Assembly (NCBI GenBank): GCA_902530985.1
Contig: CACACI010000007.1
Location: 1 to 55,782, forward strand
Direction: 5' to 3'
DNA length: 55,782 nt
DNA from: an uncultured Alphaproteobacteria bacterium
GTDB taxonomy: Bacteria; Pseudomonadota; Alphaproteobacteria; Methylaequorales; Methylaequoraceae
Part shown: one piece after another, positions 10,295 through 19,900 of the stretch
How the letters are laid out: each line of letters opens with the position of its first letter
Numbering within the stretch: the first letter of the stretch is position 1
Notes under the pieces: generated by a model
The model's database searches: none
What the model was told of the DNA's origin: nothing
What the model saw: the letters and a program-made list of their open reading frames with translations, nothing else
Program-made: the position numbers and the translations under genes

Positions 10295-11785
10295 ATGAAA
10301 AAAAAAATCTTTGTGGTTCTAGGTAATCAACTTTTTGATAAAGACTATTTTAACAAATTTAAAAATGATCATTATTTTTTTATGTGTGAAGACCACGGTC
10401 TTTGTAATTTTCAGAAACATCATAAACAAAAAATTTTATTTTTTTTATCTTCAATGAGATCTTTTGCAGATGAACTTATTGAAAATAAATATGAATTAAT
10501 TTACAAAAAAATTGAAGATAAAGACTTTATAATTGATTATTCCAAAAAACTTATTACTGAAATAGAAGATAGAAAAATAACTGATATCTCAATATTTGAA
10601 ATAGAAGACAAACCTTTTGAAAAACATTTACTTTCTTCATTAAAAGGACTTGTAAAAGTAAACTATTTAAATTCACCAATGTTCTTAAACTCAAGGAATG
10701 AATTTAAAAAATATTTGTGTACAGTAAAAAAACCGCTAATGGCTCATTTTTATAAGAAACAAAGGCTTAAACATAATATTTTAATAGACGCAAAAAATAA
10801 ACCAGTGGGTGGTAAATGGAGTTTTGATAAAGAAAACAGAAAAAAAATTCCTAAAGAAATAACATTCCCAAAGAAATTTTCTTTCAATCATACAAATCAT
10901 ACAGAAGAATTAAAGAAAATCATTGAAACTAAATTTCCAAACAATCCAGGAAATGTTGAAAACTTCTGGGTTTGTACAAAAAGGAAGGATGTTCATAGAT
11001 TATTTGATTATTTTATTGATAATAAAATAGAGTTTTTTGGTGATTATGAAGACTCTGTTGATCAAAGAGATAATATATTGTTTCACTCTGCTTTAAGTCC
11101 GCATATTAATGTTGGGTTATTAACACCAAATGAAATCATTAAAAAATTAAAAATGAAATCATTTATCAAATTAAATTCATATGAAGGATATATTCGCCAA
11201 ATTATTGGTTGGAGAGAGTTTATGAGAGGTATTTACCAAAATTTTGACGAAAGACTTGAAAACAATAACTTCTTTAATCATAAAAGAAAAATGAAATCGC
11301 ATTGGTATAGTGCATCAACTGGTTTAGTTCCTCTAGATTTTTCTATAAGAAATGTTCAAAAGTATGGATGGACTCACCACATAGAAAGACTAATGATACT
11401 TTGTAATATTATGAATTTATGTGAAATAGAACCTAAGCTAGTTTATAAATGGTTTATGGAAATGTTTGTTGATTCATCAGATTGGGTAATGGCACCAAAT
11501 GTTTATGGAATGGGCCTTTTTAGTGATGGTGGAATATTTTCAACAAAACCTTACATCTGTGGTTCATCATATTTTTTAAAAATGATGGACTTTAACAGAG
11601 GTACATGGTGCGAAATAATGGATGGCCTTTATTGGAGATTTATTAGTCGAAATAAAAAGTTTTTTTTAGCTAATCCTAGACTTTCCATGATGGTAAGAAT
11701 TTTAGAAAAGATGACAACAAAAAGAAAAGAAAAAATTTTTGTAGCTGCTGAAAACTTTATAAATAGGAATACTTATGTTAATTAG
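10295..11785 (+). CDS. cryptochrome/photolyase family protein, FeS-BCP/(6-4)-photolyase-like
   Basis: QIIGWREFMRGIYQ, THHIERLMILCNIMNL and SDWVMAPNVYGMGLFSDGG...STKPYICGSSYF motifs. Confidence 0.9.
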   Translation: MKKKIFVVLGNQLFDKDYFNKFKNDHYFFMCEDHGLCNFQKHHKQKILFFLSSMRSFADELIENKYELIYKKIEDKDFIIDYSKKLITEIEDRKITDISIFEIEDKPFEKHLLSSLKGLVKVNYLNSPMFLNSRNEFKKYLCTVKKPLMAHFYKKQRLKHNILIDAKNKPVGGKWSFDKENRKKIPKEITFPKKFSFNHTNHTEELKKIIETKFPNNPGNVENFWVCTKRKDVHRLFDYFIDNKIEFFGDYEDSVDQRDNILFHSALSPHINVGLLTPNEIIKKLKMKSFIKLNSYEGYIRQIIGWREFMRGIYQNFDERLENNNFFNHKRKMKSHWYSASTGLVPLDFSIRNVQKYGWTHHIERLMILCNIMNLCEIEPKLVYKWFMEMFVDSSDWVMAPNVYGMGLFSDGGIFSTKPYICGSSYFLKMMDFNRGTWCEIMDGLYWRFISRNKKFFLANPRLSMMVRILEKMTTKRKEKIFVAAENFINRNTYVN

Positions 11786-12128
11786 AGTATTTTACAATAA
11801 ATCATGCAAAATTTGTAATATTGAAATAAGTCATTATCAAAAATACTGTAATAAAAAAATTTTATGGGAGAATATAGTGGATAATGAAGAAGCTCGCAGA
11901 ATTACTAAAAAAACATATGAACAGTTAATTAGAAGAATTCATGTAATAAAGAATGGCAAAATTTATGAAGGAGTTAATGCATTTATGCAAATCTGGAAAA
12001 TTTTACCGAAGTACCACTTTTTATATAAACTACTTAAAGTAAAACCAATTTTTCTTATTTTCCACGTTATATACGAAATTTTAGCCTATTTTCTTTTTAT
12101 GAAAAATAAACATCTCTTAAAAAAGTGA
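11775..12128 (+). CDS. DUF393 (DCC-type thiol-disulfide oxidoreductase-like) protein
   Basis: N-terminal [14 protein letters not shown] (DxxCxxC-like) and [22 protein letters not shown]. Confidence 0.75.
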   Translation: MLIRVFYNKSCKICNIEISHYQKYCNKKILWENIVDNEEARRITKKTYEQLIRRIHVIKNGKIYEGVNAFMQIWKILPKYHFLYKLLKVKPIFLIFHVIYEILAYFLFMKNKHLLKK

Positions 12129-12262
12129 AAAAAAAAAAAATTCCGTCGAAGGTTTGTTTGATTTGCAATAGGCCTTTTAAATGGAGGAAAAAATGGAAAA
12201 AAGATTGGGAAAATGTTAAATTTTGTTCAAAAAGATGTTCTAGTAAATCTAATCAATTTTAG
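12125..12262 (+). CDS. DUF2256 domain small zinc-ribbon-like protein (45 aa, not in ORF track)
   Basis: GTG start overlapping previous stop; reads [45 protein letters not shown]; matches the CxxCxRPFxWRKKW...VKxCSxRC pattern of DUF2256. Confidence 0.88.
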   Translation: MKKKKIPSKVCLICNRPFKWRKKWKKDWENVKFCSKRCSSKSNQF

Positions 12263-12896
12263 TGTATCTTAAATAAGGTTTAATTTTTTTGAATTTACCA
12301 AATAACTCTTTAGCTTCCTCATCAGAAACTGCAGGAACAATTATTACATCATCATTTTTTTTCCAATTAGCTGGTGTTGCTACTTTTTTGACGCTGCTTA
12401 ATTGAACTGAATCAAGTACTCTCAAAATTTCATCAAAGTTTCTACCTGTAGTCATAGGATAAGTTAATGTCATTCTGATTTTCTTGTCAGGATCAATTAG
12501 GAAGATTGATCTTACTGTTGCATTGGTGAGTGCAGTCCTTTTACCATCATTAATTGCTTCAGCTGGAAGCATATTATAAAGTTTAGCTATTGTGAGATCC
12601 TCATCTGCTATAAGAGGGTATTTTACGATAGCATTTTGCGTTTCTTCTATATCTTTTTTCCATTTGATATGATCTTCAACTGAATCAACACTTAGTCCAA
12701 CTAATTTACATTTTCTAGATAAAAATTCGCCTTCAATTTTTGCCATATAACCAAGTTCAGTTGTACAAACGGGTGTAAAGTCTTTTGGATGTGAAAATAA
12801 AACACCCCAAGAATCATCTAAATATTGATGAAAATTAATTTTTCCTTCTGTAGTATTGGCCTCAAAGTTGGGTGCAATGTCATTTATTCTCAGCAT
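12249..12896 (-). CDS. 1-Cys peroxiredoxin (Prx6 type)
   Basis: [38 protein letters not shown] and [20 protein letters not shown]. Confidence 0.95.
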   Translation of the reverse strand: MLRINDIAPNFEANTTEGKINFHQYLDDSWGVLFSHPKDFTPVCTTELGYMAKIEGEFLSRKCKLVGLSVDSVEDHIKWKKDIEETQNAIVKYPLIADEDLTIAKLYNMLPAEAINDGKRTALTNATVRSIFLIDPDKKIRMTLTYPMTTGRNFDEILRVLDSVQLSSVKKVATPANWKKNDDVIIVPAVSDEEAKELFGKFKKIKPYLRYTKID

Positions 12897-13006
12897 AAAG
12901 CTTATTTTATTTAAAATTTAAAAAAAAGAAATATAATTCGATTTATTTTTTTAAAATTTTTTTAATTATTTATTCTTATTGATGTTAAAAATTATTAAAA
13001 TGTTTC

Positions 13007-14122
13007 ATGCCATTAAAATTTAATTATTCTTTTATCAAGCGGCAACAAGAACCATTCTATATTTTTTATCCAGAAAGATTAAAAAAAAAGATTAGAATTT
13101 TTAATGAAAACTTTTCTGGAGAAGTGCTCTATGCAGTCAAGGCAAATCCATCAAAATTTATAATTGAAATTTTATTAAAAAAAGGAATAAACAGTTTTGA
13201 TGTTGCTTCGTTGAATGAGGTTAAATTAATAAAAAAAATCTCACCGAATGCAAAAATTTTTTTTATGAACCCAGTCAAATCGAGAAATTCAATTAAGAAA
13301 GCTTACAAAAATTATAACGTAAGAAATTTTGCAATTGATAGTTTGGATGAAATAAAAAAAATTCAAGAAGAAACAAATTTTGCTAAAGACTTAAATATTC
13401 ATCTGAGACTTGCAATTCCTAACAAATTTTCTGCCATAAGTTTATCTAATAAGTTTGGAGTAAAAGAGATAAATGCTCCTCAATTATTAGAATATATAAA
13501 AAAAGAATTTTTTAAGGTGGGTATTTGTTTTCATGTTGGATCTCAATGCATGAATCCAATTGCATATAAAATTGCTATAGAAATTTCCAAAAAAATTATA
13601 AAGAGAAGTGGAGTTAAAATTAACTTTTTTAATATAGGTGGAGGTTTTCCTGTTTTTTATCCAGGTTATAAAGATTTTTGTCTTGATGATTATTTCAATC
13701 AAATAAATGATTACATATTAAATTTAGATGATGATAATTTTCTAAATACCAAACTTTTGGCAGAGCCCGGAAGATCAATTGTCTCAGAGTGTATGTCAAT
13801 GATAGTAAAAGTTAATTTAAGAAAAAAAAATAAACTGTACATTAATGATGGTATATATGGTTCCCTAAATAATGCTGGATATCTTGGTTTCAATTATCCT
13901 GTTAAATTGTTTGGTAGAGAAGATAAAAAATCTAAATTTGAGCCATTTATATTTTATGGACCAACTTGTGACTCAAGAGATTTTATGCCTGGCCCATTCT
14001 ATCTTCCAGATTCTATAAATGAAGGAGATTGGATTGAAATCGAACATATGGGCGCTTACACGATGACCATGAAGACAAAATTCAATGGATTTTTTGAAAA
14101 ATACAATGTCTTTACTATATAA
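13007..14122 (+). CDS. type III PLP-dependent ornithine/lysine decarboxylase-like protein
   Basis: YAVKANPSKFII, FHVGSQCMNP, FNIGGGFP, AEPGRSIV and GPTCDSRDFMPGPF motifs. Confidence 0.92.
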   Translation: MPLKFNYSFIKRQQEPFYIFYPERLKKKIRIFNENFSGEVLYAVKANPSKFIIEILLKKGINSFDVASLNEVKLIKKISPNAKIFFMNPVKSRNSIKKAYKNYNVRNFAIDSLDEIKKIQEETNFAKDLNIHLRLAIPNKFSAISLSNKFGVKEINAPQLLEYIKKEFFKVGICFHVGSQCMNPIAYKIAIEISKKIIKRSGVKINFFNIGGGFPVFYPGYKDFCLDDYFNQINDYILNLDDDNFLNTKLLAEPGRSIVSECMSMIVKVNLRKKNKLYINDGIYGSLNNAGYLGFNYPVKLFGREDKKSKFEPFIFYGPTCDSRDFMPGPFYLPDSINEGDWIEIEHMGAYTMTMKTKFNGFFEKYNVFTI

Positions 14123-14214
14123 AAGAAACTTTCTTGTAATGATTTCATGAGTGAAACTAAAAATAAAAAGTTTTAATACAAATTTAAATAAATTTGCTTA
14201 CATCAAACTCCTTA

Positions 14215-15081
14215 CTATATTATCATGTTTACCCCAATCGAAATAAAAATTACTCCTACTATCTTTTGTAATGTAATTTTTTCATCGAAAAATAATTTAC
14301 CAAAGATTACAGCACTAAATTGACCCATAGCTCTTTTTATAGACTCCATTATGGGAACGAAGTTCAATAAAATAGCATAAAACTGAACTATTAATGCAAT
14401 AGTTCCAACAGAAATGGTAAAAAAGATTAATTTATATTTTTCTATTCTGATTTTTTTTATATTTATTAACTCAGTTTTGGAAATAGCAAACAAAACAAAA
14501 ATTGTAAAAAATGCCTGGAGCAATCCATGGATATTTATTGAACTATATTTCAAACAAATCTTGTCTAGAACTGGAGTTAAACTCCAGCAAAAAGAGACTA
14601 AAATCATTAATTTTGCACTTAAATTATTTTTTATATTAATAATACTCTTCAGAAAAAAACTAAATTGAAATTTGTCTGAATATAGAATTAATGTGCCAAA
14701 GATTATGGCAAAAATTCCCAAATATTGAATTTGATTTAATTCTTCTTTTAAAAAAAAGAAAGAGAAAAGTGAACTAAACAAGGGTGAGAATGAGAGAAGG
14801 GGAATTGTTAAACTTAATTCAGAATCTTTAATAGATTTTAGAAAAATTAGAGCAGAAAAAGTTCCTAAAATTATCAATATTATACCTGGTGGAAAATATA
14901 AAATAATATCTAAATAAAAACTTTCTTTTACACACCAAATAAAAAAAATTAATATTTGGACTAAAGTGAATAATATTAATAATACCTTGGGGTGAATGTA
15001 TTTAAGACTAAGTTTTCTTGTTATATCAAATATAGCCCAAAAAACACCAGATATTATACATATAAGGATCGGCGTTGACAA
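14215..15081 (-). CDS. EamA/DMT superfamily transporter (TTG start)
   Basis: About 10 hydrophobic helices in two EamA-like halves (SFSPLFSSLFSFFFLKEELNQIQYLGIFAIIFGTLIL; AVIFGKLFFDEKITLQKIVGVIFISIGVNMI). Confidence 0.85.
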   Translation of the reverse strand: MSTPILICIISGVFWAIFDITRKLSLKYIHPKVLLILFTLVQILIFFIWCVKESFYLDIILYFPPGIILIILGTFSALIFLKSIKDSELSLTIPLLSFSPLFSSLFSFFFLKEELNQIQYLGIFAIIFGTLILYSDKFQFSFFLKSIINIKNNLSAKLMILVSFCWSLTPVLDKICLKYSSINIHGLLQAFFTIFVLFAISKTELINIKKIRIEKYKLIFFTISVGTIALIVQFYAILLNFVPIMESIKRAMGQFSAVIFGKLFFDEKITLQKIVGVIFISIGVNMII

Positions 15082-16100
15082 AATTTATCTCACATATACT
15101 TGTTGTTTTATTACTTTTCTCATGTTCAGAAACTATTACAAAAGTAAGTAAGGTAGCAAGAATTAATGAAAAAGAAAGATACGTTAATAATTATATTGAT
15201 GACTACAAAGTTGGAGGATTAAAGTTTTTTATATTCTTTTTGAACAATTTATTCAATAAACCAGAAAAAAAGAATTTTGAATCAGTTAAACTAAATAAAA
15301 AAATTTATGGAAATGAATCAACAATTATTACTTGGGGAGGTCATTCAACTATTTTATATCAAAATAATAATTTAAATATTTTAGTTGATCCTATTTTTTC
15401 TAAAAGAGCTTCTCCTTTTTCTTTTATAGGACCCAAGAGATATACAAAATCAATATTTAATTATTCAAACTTACCTAATATTGACTTGGTTGCAATTAGT
15501 CATAATCATTACGATCATTTAGACCTTAAAACTGTAAAAAGCTTGGCTAAGAAATTTCCTAATTTATTATTTCTTATTCCCTTAGGTATGACAGACTGGT
15601 TTAAAGATAATGGATTGGAAAATACAAAAGAATTTGATTGGTGGGATAGTATAGTTATTCAAAATACAAAAATAGAGTTTGTTCCAGTTCAACACTGGTC
15701 TAAAAGAACTTTTTTTGATAGAAACAAATCACTTTGGGGTGGATGGTGGTTTGAGGATGAAAGTAAATCTTTTTTGCATCTCGGAGATACCGGTTATACA
15801 AAAGATTTTATTGATATAAAAAATAAACTTGGTTCTCCAGATGTTGTTGCGATTCCAATAGGAGCTTTTAAACCTAGAGAAATAATGGAGAGAAGTCACC
15901 TGGACCCAGATGAAGCAGTTCAAACATTTAAAGATCTAGATGCGGGGTTGGCAATACCAATTCATTGGGGAACCTTTATTTTAAGTCAAGAAGAAGTTGA
16001 TGAACCAATTACTCTTCTAAAAAAAAGCCTAAAAACAAATTCATTGAATGAGGAAACTTTTAAAATTCTAAAACATGGAGAATCAATCATCTTAGATTGA
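15075..16100 (+). CDS. MBL-fold metallohydrolase, lipoprotein-like N-terminus (NAPE-PLD/UlaG-like)
   Basis: TWGGHSTILYQ, AISHNHYDHLDLKTV, VPVQHWSKRTFFDRNKSLWGGW and IPIHWGTF; N-terminal LLLFSC lipobox; TTG start. Confidence 0.92.
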   Translation: MTKFISHILVVLLLFSCSETITKVSKVARINEKERYVNNYIDDYKVGGLKFFIFFLNNLFNKPEKKNFESVKLNKKIYGNESTIITWGGHSTILYQNNNLNILVDPIFSKRASPFSFIGPKRYTKSIFNYSNLPNIDLVAISHNHYDHLDLKTVKSLAKKFPNLLFLIPLGMTDWFKDNGLENTKEFDWWDSIVIQNTKIEFVPVQHWSKRTFFDRNKSLWGGWWFEDESKSFLHLGDTGYTKDFIDIKNKLGSPDVVAIPIGAFKPREIMERSHLDPDEAVQTFKDLDAGLAIPIHWGTFILSQEEVDEPITLLKKSLKTNSLNEETFKILKHGESIILD

Positions 16101-16101
16101 A

Positions 16102-16893
16102 TTACATTCCTGGTAATCTCATCAAACTTGCCCCTACGGAATCAAGTTCCTCAGCCATCTGGATAAATTTAACGTGCATCTCAAATTTTCTTTGTTGATC
16201 AATAGTATTAACCATCTCCTCAACTGCATTTACATTACTTTTTTCTAAGAATCCTGAAACAATTTTTGATTGTTGATTAGGTTCAATATCAACAATTGTC
16301 GTTATTCCTTCTTCATTAGGTTGGGATTCAATTCTTATGTGTCCATCTAAGGTTTTTTTTAATCTATCTTCTTCTGCAGGAGAAAAAGTCCCTATTATAC
16401 CGACATTCTGTGGAAGTGCACCTGGTTCTGCACCGATTGGTTGAATATAAACCTCTCCTTGAGGAGAGATTGTTAGTTCACGAAAAGCAGGTAAAACAAG
16501 AGGTTGCAAACCACCATCAAGAACTTTATTTCCAGCTCCATCTAATAATTCACCTGTTTCACTAGTTTGAAAATCACCTCTTCTAGAAAGTGAAGGTTCT
16601 CCGCCATCCCTAGGTTGTATTACAAAGTAACCATTACCATCAATTGCAACATCCAGAGGATTTTTAGTATAATCCATTGTGCCTTGTTCGATAGAGAATC
16701 CCCCAACATTTCTTGATGAAACAATTCTTGGTTCTACACCATTCTGCCTATTTAAGTAGATAGAGCCAAAATCTGTTACTATATCTTGTCTATATCCTGG
16801 CGTACTTAAATTGGATAGATTATGAGAAGTTGCTGTCTGATTTTCCATAAGCATTTTCAAACTATTAAGAGCTGTTTGTGCCATTCTATCCAT
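16102..16893 (-). CDS. flgF: flagellar basal-body rod protein FlgF
   Basis: Rod-protein N-terminus (NSLKMLMENQTATSHNLSNLSTPGYRQD), PLDVAIDGNGYFVIQ, C-terminal FLEKSNVNAVEEMVNTIDQQRKFEMHVK. Confidence 0.88.
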   Translation of the reverse strand: MDRMAQTALNSLKMLMENQTATSHNLSNLSTPGYRQDIVTDFGSIYLNRQNGVEPRIVSSRNVGGFSIEQGTMDYTKNPLDVAIDGNGYFVIQPRDGGEPSLSRRGDFQTSETGELLDGAGNKVLDGGLQPLVLPAFRELTISPQGEVYIQPIGAEPGALPQNVGIIGTFSPAEEDRLKKTLDGHIRIESQPNEEGITTIVDIEPNQQSKIVSGFLEKSNVNAVEEMVNTIDQQRKFEMHVKFIQMAEELDSVGASLMRLPGM

Positions 16894-16922
16894 AATTTAT
16901 ATCCTTAGCTAAATATTCTTAG

Positions 16923-19900
16923 TTACATTCTTATGTTAACAATAGCTTGTGTAGTTGCAGCTGTTGTTTCAATTGATTTAGCATTTGCCTGGAAGTTTCT
17001 TTGAGCAGTAATTAGGTTCACAAGCTCCTCCGTAATGTCAACATTCGATCTTTCTAGTGAACCAGATAGAACTGTTCCAAAACCCTCAGCACCTGCTTCA
17101 CCAACCGTTGCTGTTCCAGAAACTGCTGTTTCAACATAAGTTGCGTTACCAATTTGTTTTAAACCGTTTTGGTTGTTAAAGTTTGCAAGAACAATTTTTC
17201 CAAGTGGATTATTCTGTCCATTGGTATAGTTAGCTCTAACTGTTCCAGATGCATCAACTTCCAAACCATCTAATCGTCCAGATGTAAAACCATCCTGATT
17301 AACTGTTGATACGAAGAATGGTTGTGCTAACTGAGTTGACTTCGTAAAGTCAATATCTAGATCAATACTAAATCCAGCTTCTTGCTTTTCGTAATGAACA
17401 CCTTGCTTTGGACTAACAATTCGACCAGATTTATCAAACGTTAATTCACCCTCATCTATATACAAAGGATAATATCCATCAACTAAGTTGGCTGGTGGCG
17501 TAGTAACTTTGTTACCAGCAGCATCAACATAAAGAGCTAAACCTTCACTGTTAGTTGCTTGGGTTAAGTTATAAATTTGCGGAACTGATCCAACACCTAA
17601 GTCAACATTGTCAAGACCAAATTTAGAGGCTCCTCTAACTTTAATTGTAGAATCTCTTCCTGTTGTACCATTTGTAAATGTGAATTTATTAGTAGCGGAA
17701 TCATATTTCACTGTGATACCACCGCCAACTGTTCCTGATGTATCTTCAATCTGATTAATTCTTTGTTGAAGTGCTTCAGCTAATGTTGTGCCAACATAAA
17801 ATCCTTGAGGTATTTCAATAATACCCGCCACACCATTAACAGAAACGTTAAATATATTCTCATTATTTTGGTTAGATAATCTAAAGACTTGAGTTAGATC
17901 CTCAGTTGCAGAAGAACCAAGAGCTTGTGCAGGCTGAGCTGCCAAACCTTTTGCTGCCGTTTTTAGGGCATTTGTCTTAGTTTTACCAATACCGAGTAAG
18001 TTATTATCTCCAGAGAAGAAATCAGTAGTATCAGTGATAGATCCGTCAGTTGTAGATAATGCATATCTTCCTACTTGAATATCTGATGCAGTTTGATTAG
18101 TTGTAACTCCTAGTGCCCCATTTGCAGCAATAGTTTCACCTGTAGTTCCACTACTAAATTCAAAAGCTTTTAATTCACTATTATAACCGACTTTCACTCC
18201 AAATCTTTTATCATTTAGCTGAATTTCAGCTCCATCAGCTACAAAAGTTGCTGCAGAGAACTTTTCACCACCTCTTATCAGAGTGGTTGAAGTGTCATCT
18301 GCAGTTGGAATACCTAAATTATTTGTAGCAGTGGCTGTTGAAGAACCATAAAGTTTAAAACTATTAAAGTTACTGTTTGTTCCTGTACCAATTAAGTTTC
18401 TGTCAACTTCAAATTGTAACCTTTGATTTAAAACATCATAAGTTACTTCAATTGGTGGATTTTTTTCGTCAACCCAATGCATTTGCGGTGTTACCTTATC
18501 GGTGGCACTACCATCACCATTTAAATGGTTATCTCTTGTGCCCGCACTTGCGTTATCTCCAATACCAATCAGATCAAATGTATCTAGAGCCGAACCACCT
18601 GTAGTCTTACCAGTTTTAAGAATGAATTGTTCTGTAAAACCATCAAGAATATGTTTGCCCGAATTTCCAGCAACCATTTGTCTATCTGTATAAGAATGCT
18701 TATTTGATGTTCCAATTTCTCTCATTACTAATTGTTTGTTACTAAAATTAACATCTGCGCCTTTATATACAGCTGATGGATCTGCCCCTTCAAAGAAAGC
18801 TTCAACTGAAGTAGATACAGTACTGTAGATATTTGCATCATTACCACTAGTAAAATCAATACTAAAATCAGAATCAGGTAAATTCATTCCAGCTGTACTA
18901 CACTCGATGTAATACTGAGCTGCTGAACTTACGGTTTCTGAACCAACACTGGTTACAGTAAATTCTCTTCCATTAATAAATTCTCCATTTGTTGTATCGG
19001 TTGTATTAGCATAAAATTGTCCAATTAATCGAACTTTCGAGTTAGCTGCTATTCCGTTTGAAGCTGGGTTAGTTGTCCCAAAATGGAATCTTATAGTATT
19101 CTCTGATTGATCATAGAAAACAGCTTTTCCTGCATTTACGGATGCTCCACCGGGATTAATAGCCATTTCAGTTTTTTTATCATAAACATGAACTTGAGGG
19201 CTTTTACCAAAATATGAATAAGTTAAATACTGATTAGTTGCTGTAAAACTTGAAGCTGCTGTAGCATGGGTTGAAGAATTTCTTTGAAATTCAAATGCTT
19301 GACTTTGTTCTAGCATTGTAGACATTTCTTTGCCAGTTGCTCTATAAAATAATTGACTGGATATCCCTAAGGCTGATGCTTTTGCTGTATCAACTACTCC
19401 ACCTGCTGAGGCTCCAGTTTGTTTTGACACTGCGTATGTATTCAAAGAATCATTAAGTCTTGCCTGTGTGTGAGCAAGAAACTGATCTCTAGTAAAATCT
19501 GGAGATGCACCTGTTAATACGATGCCTTCTTTAGTTGAAACATATGAATCTGCTAGTAAATCAACAGAAATAGGAGTTGTTAAACCTGTTGAAGTTCCAT
19601 CAGCATTTAATTTTTGAAGATCTATTGTCAAAGTATCGTCAACGTTTTGAACAATTTGAATTTTTTTATCATCACCATATGCAGCATTAGTAGACCTTTG
19701 TATTTCAGCTGCTAATTGTGCCGCGTTGTAAGAACCTGGTCTAATATCAATATTTACTGGTTGGTCACTTCCATCAACATTAATTGTCATGAAATTTTTT
19801 CCCCAGTAAGTTTGAGAACTTGTGTCACCACTTTCTCTCGTTGCATTAAATTGTAATGGATCAGTAACAACTGTAACGGTTTTATCACCTTCTTCACCAA

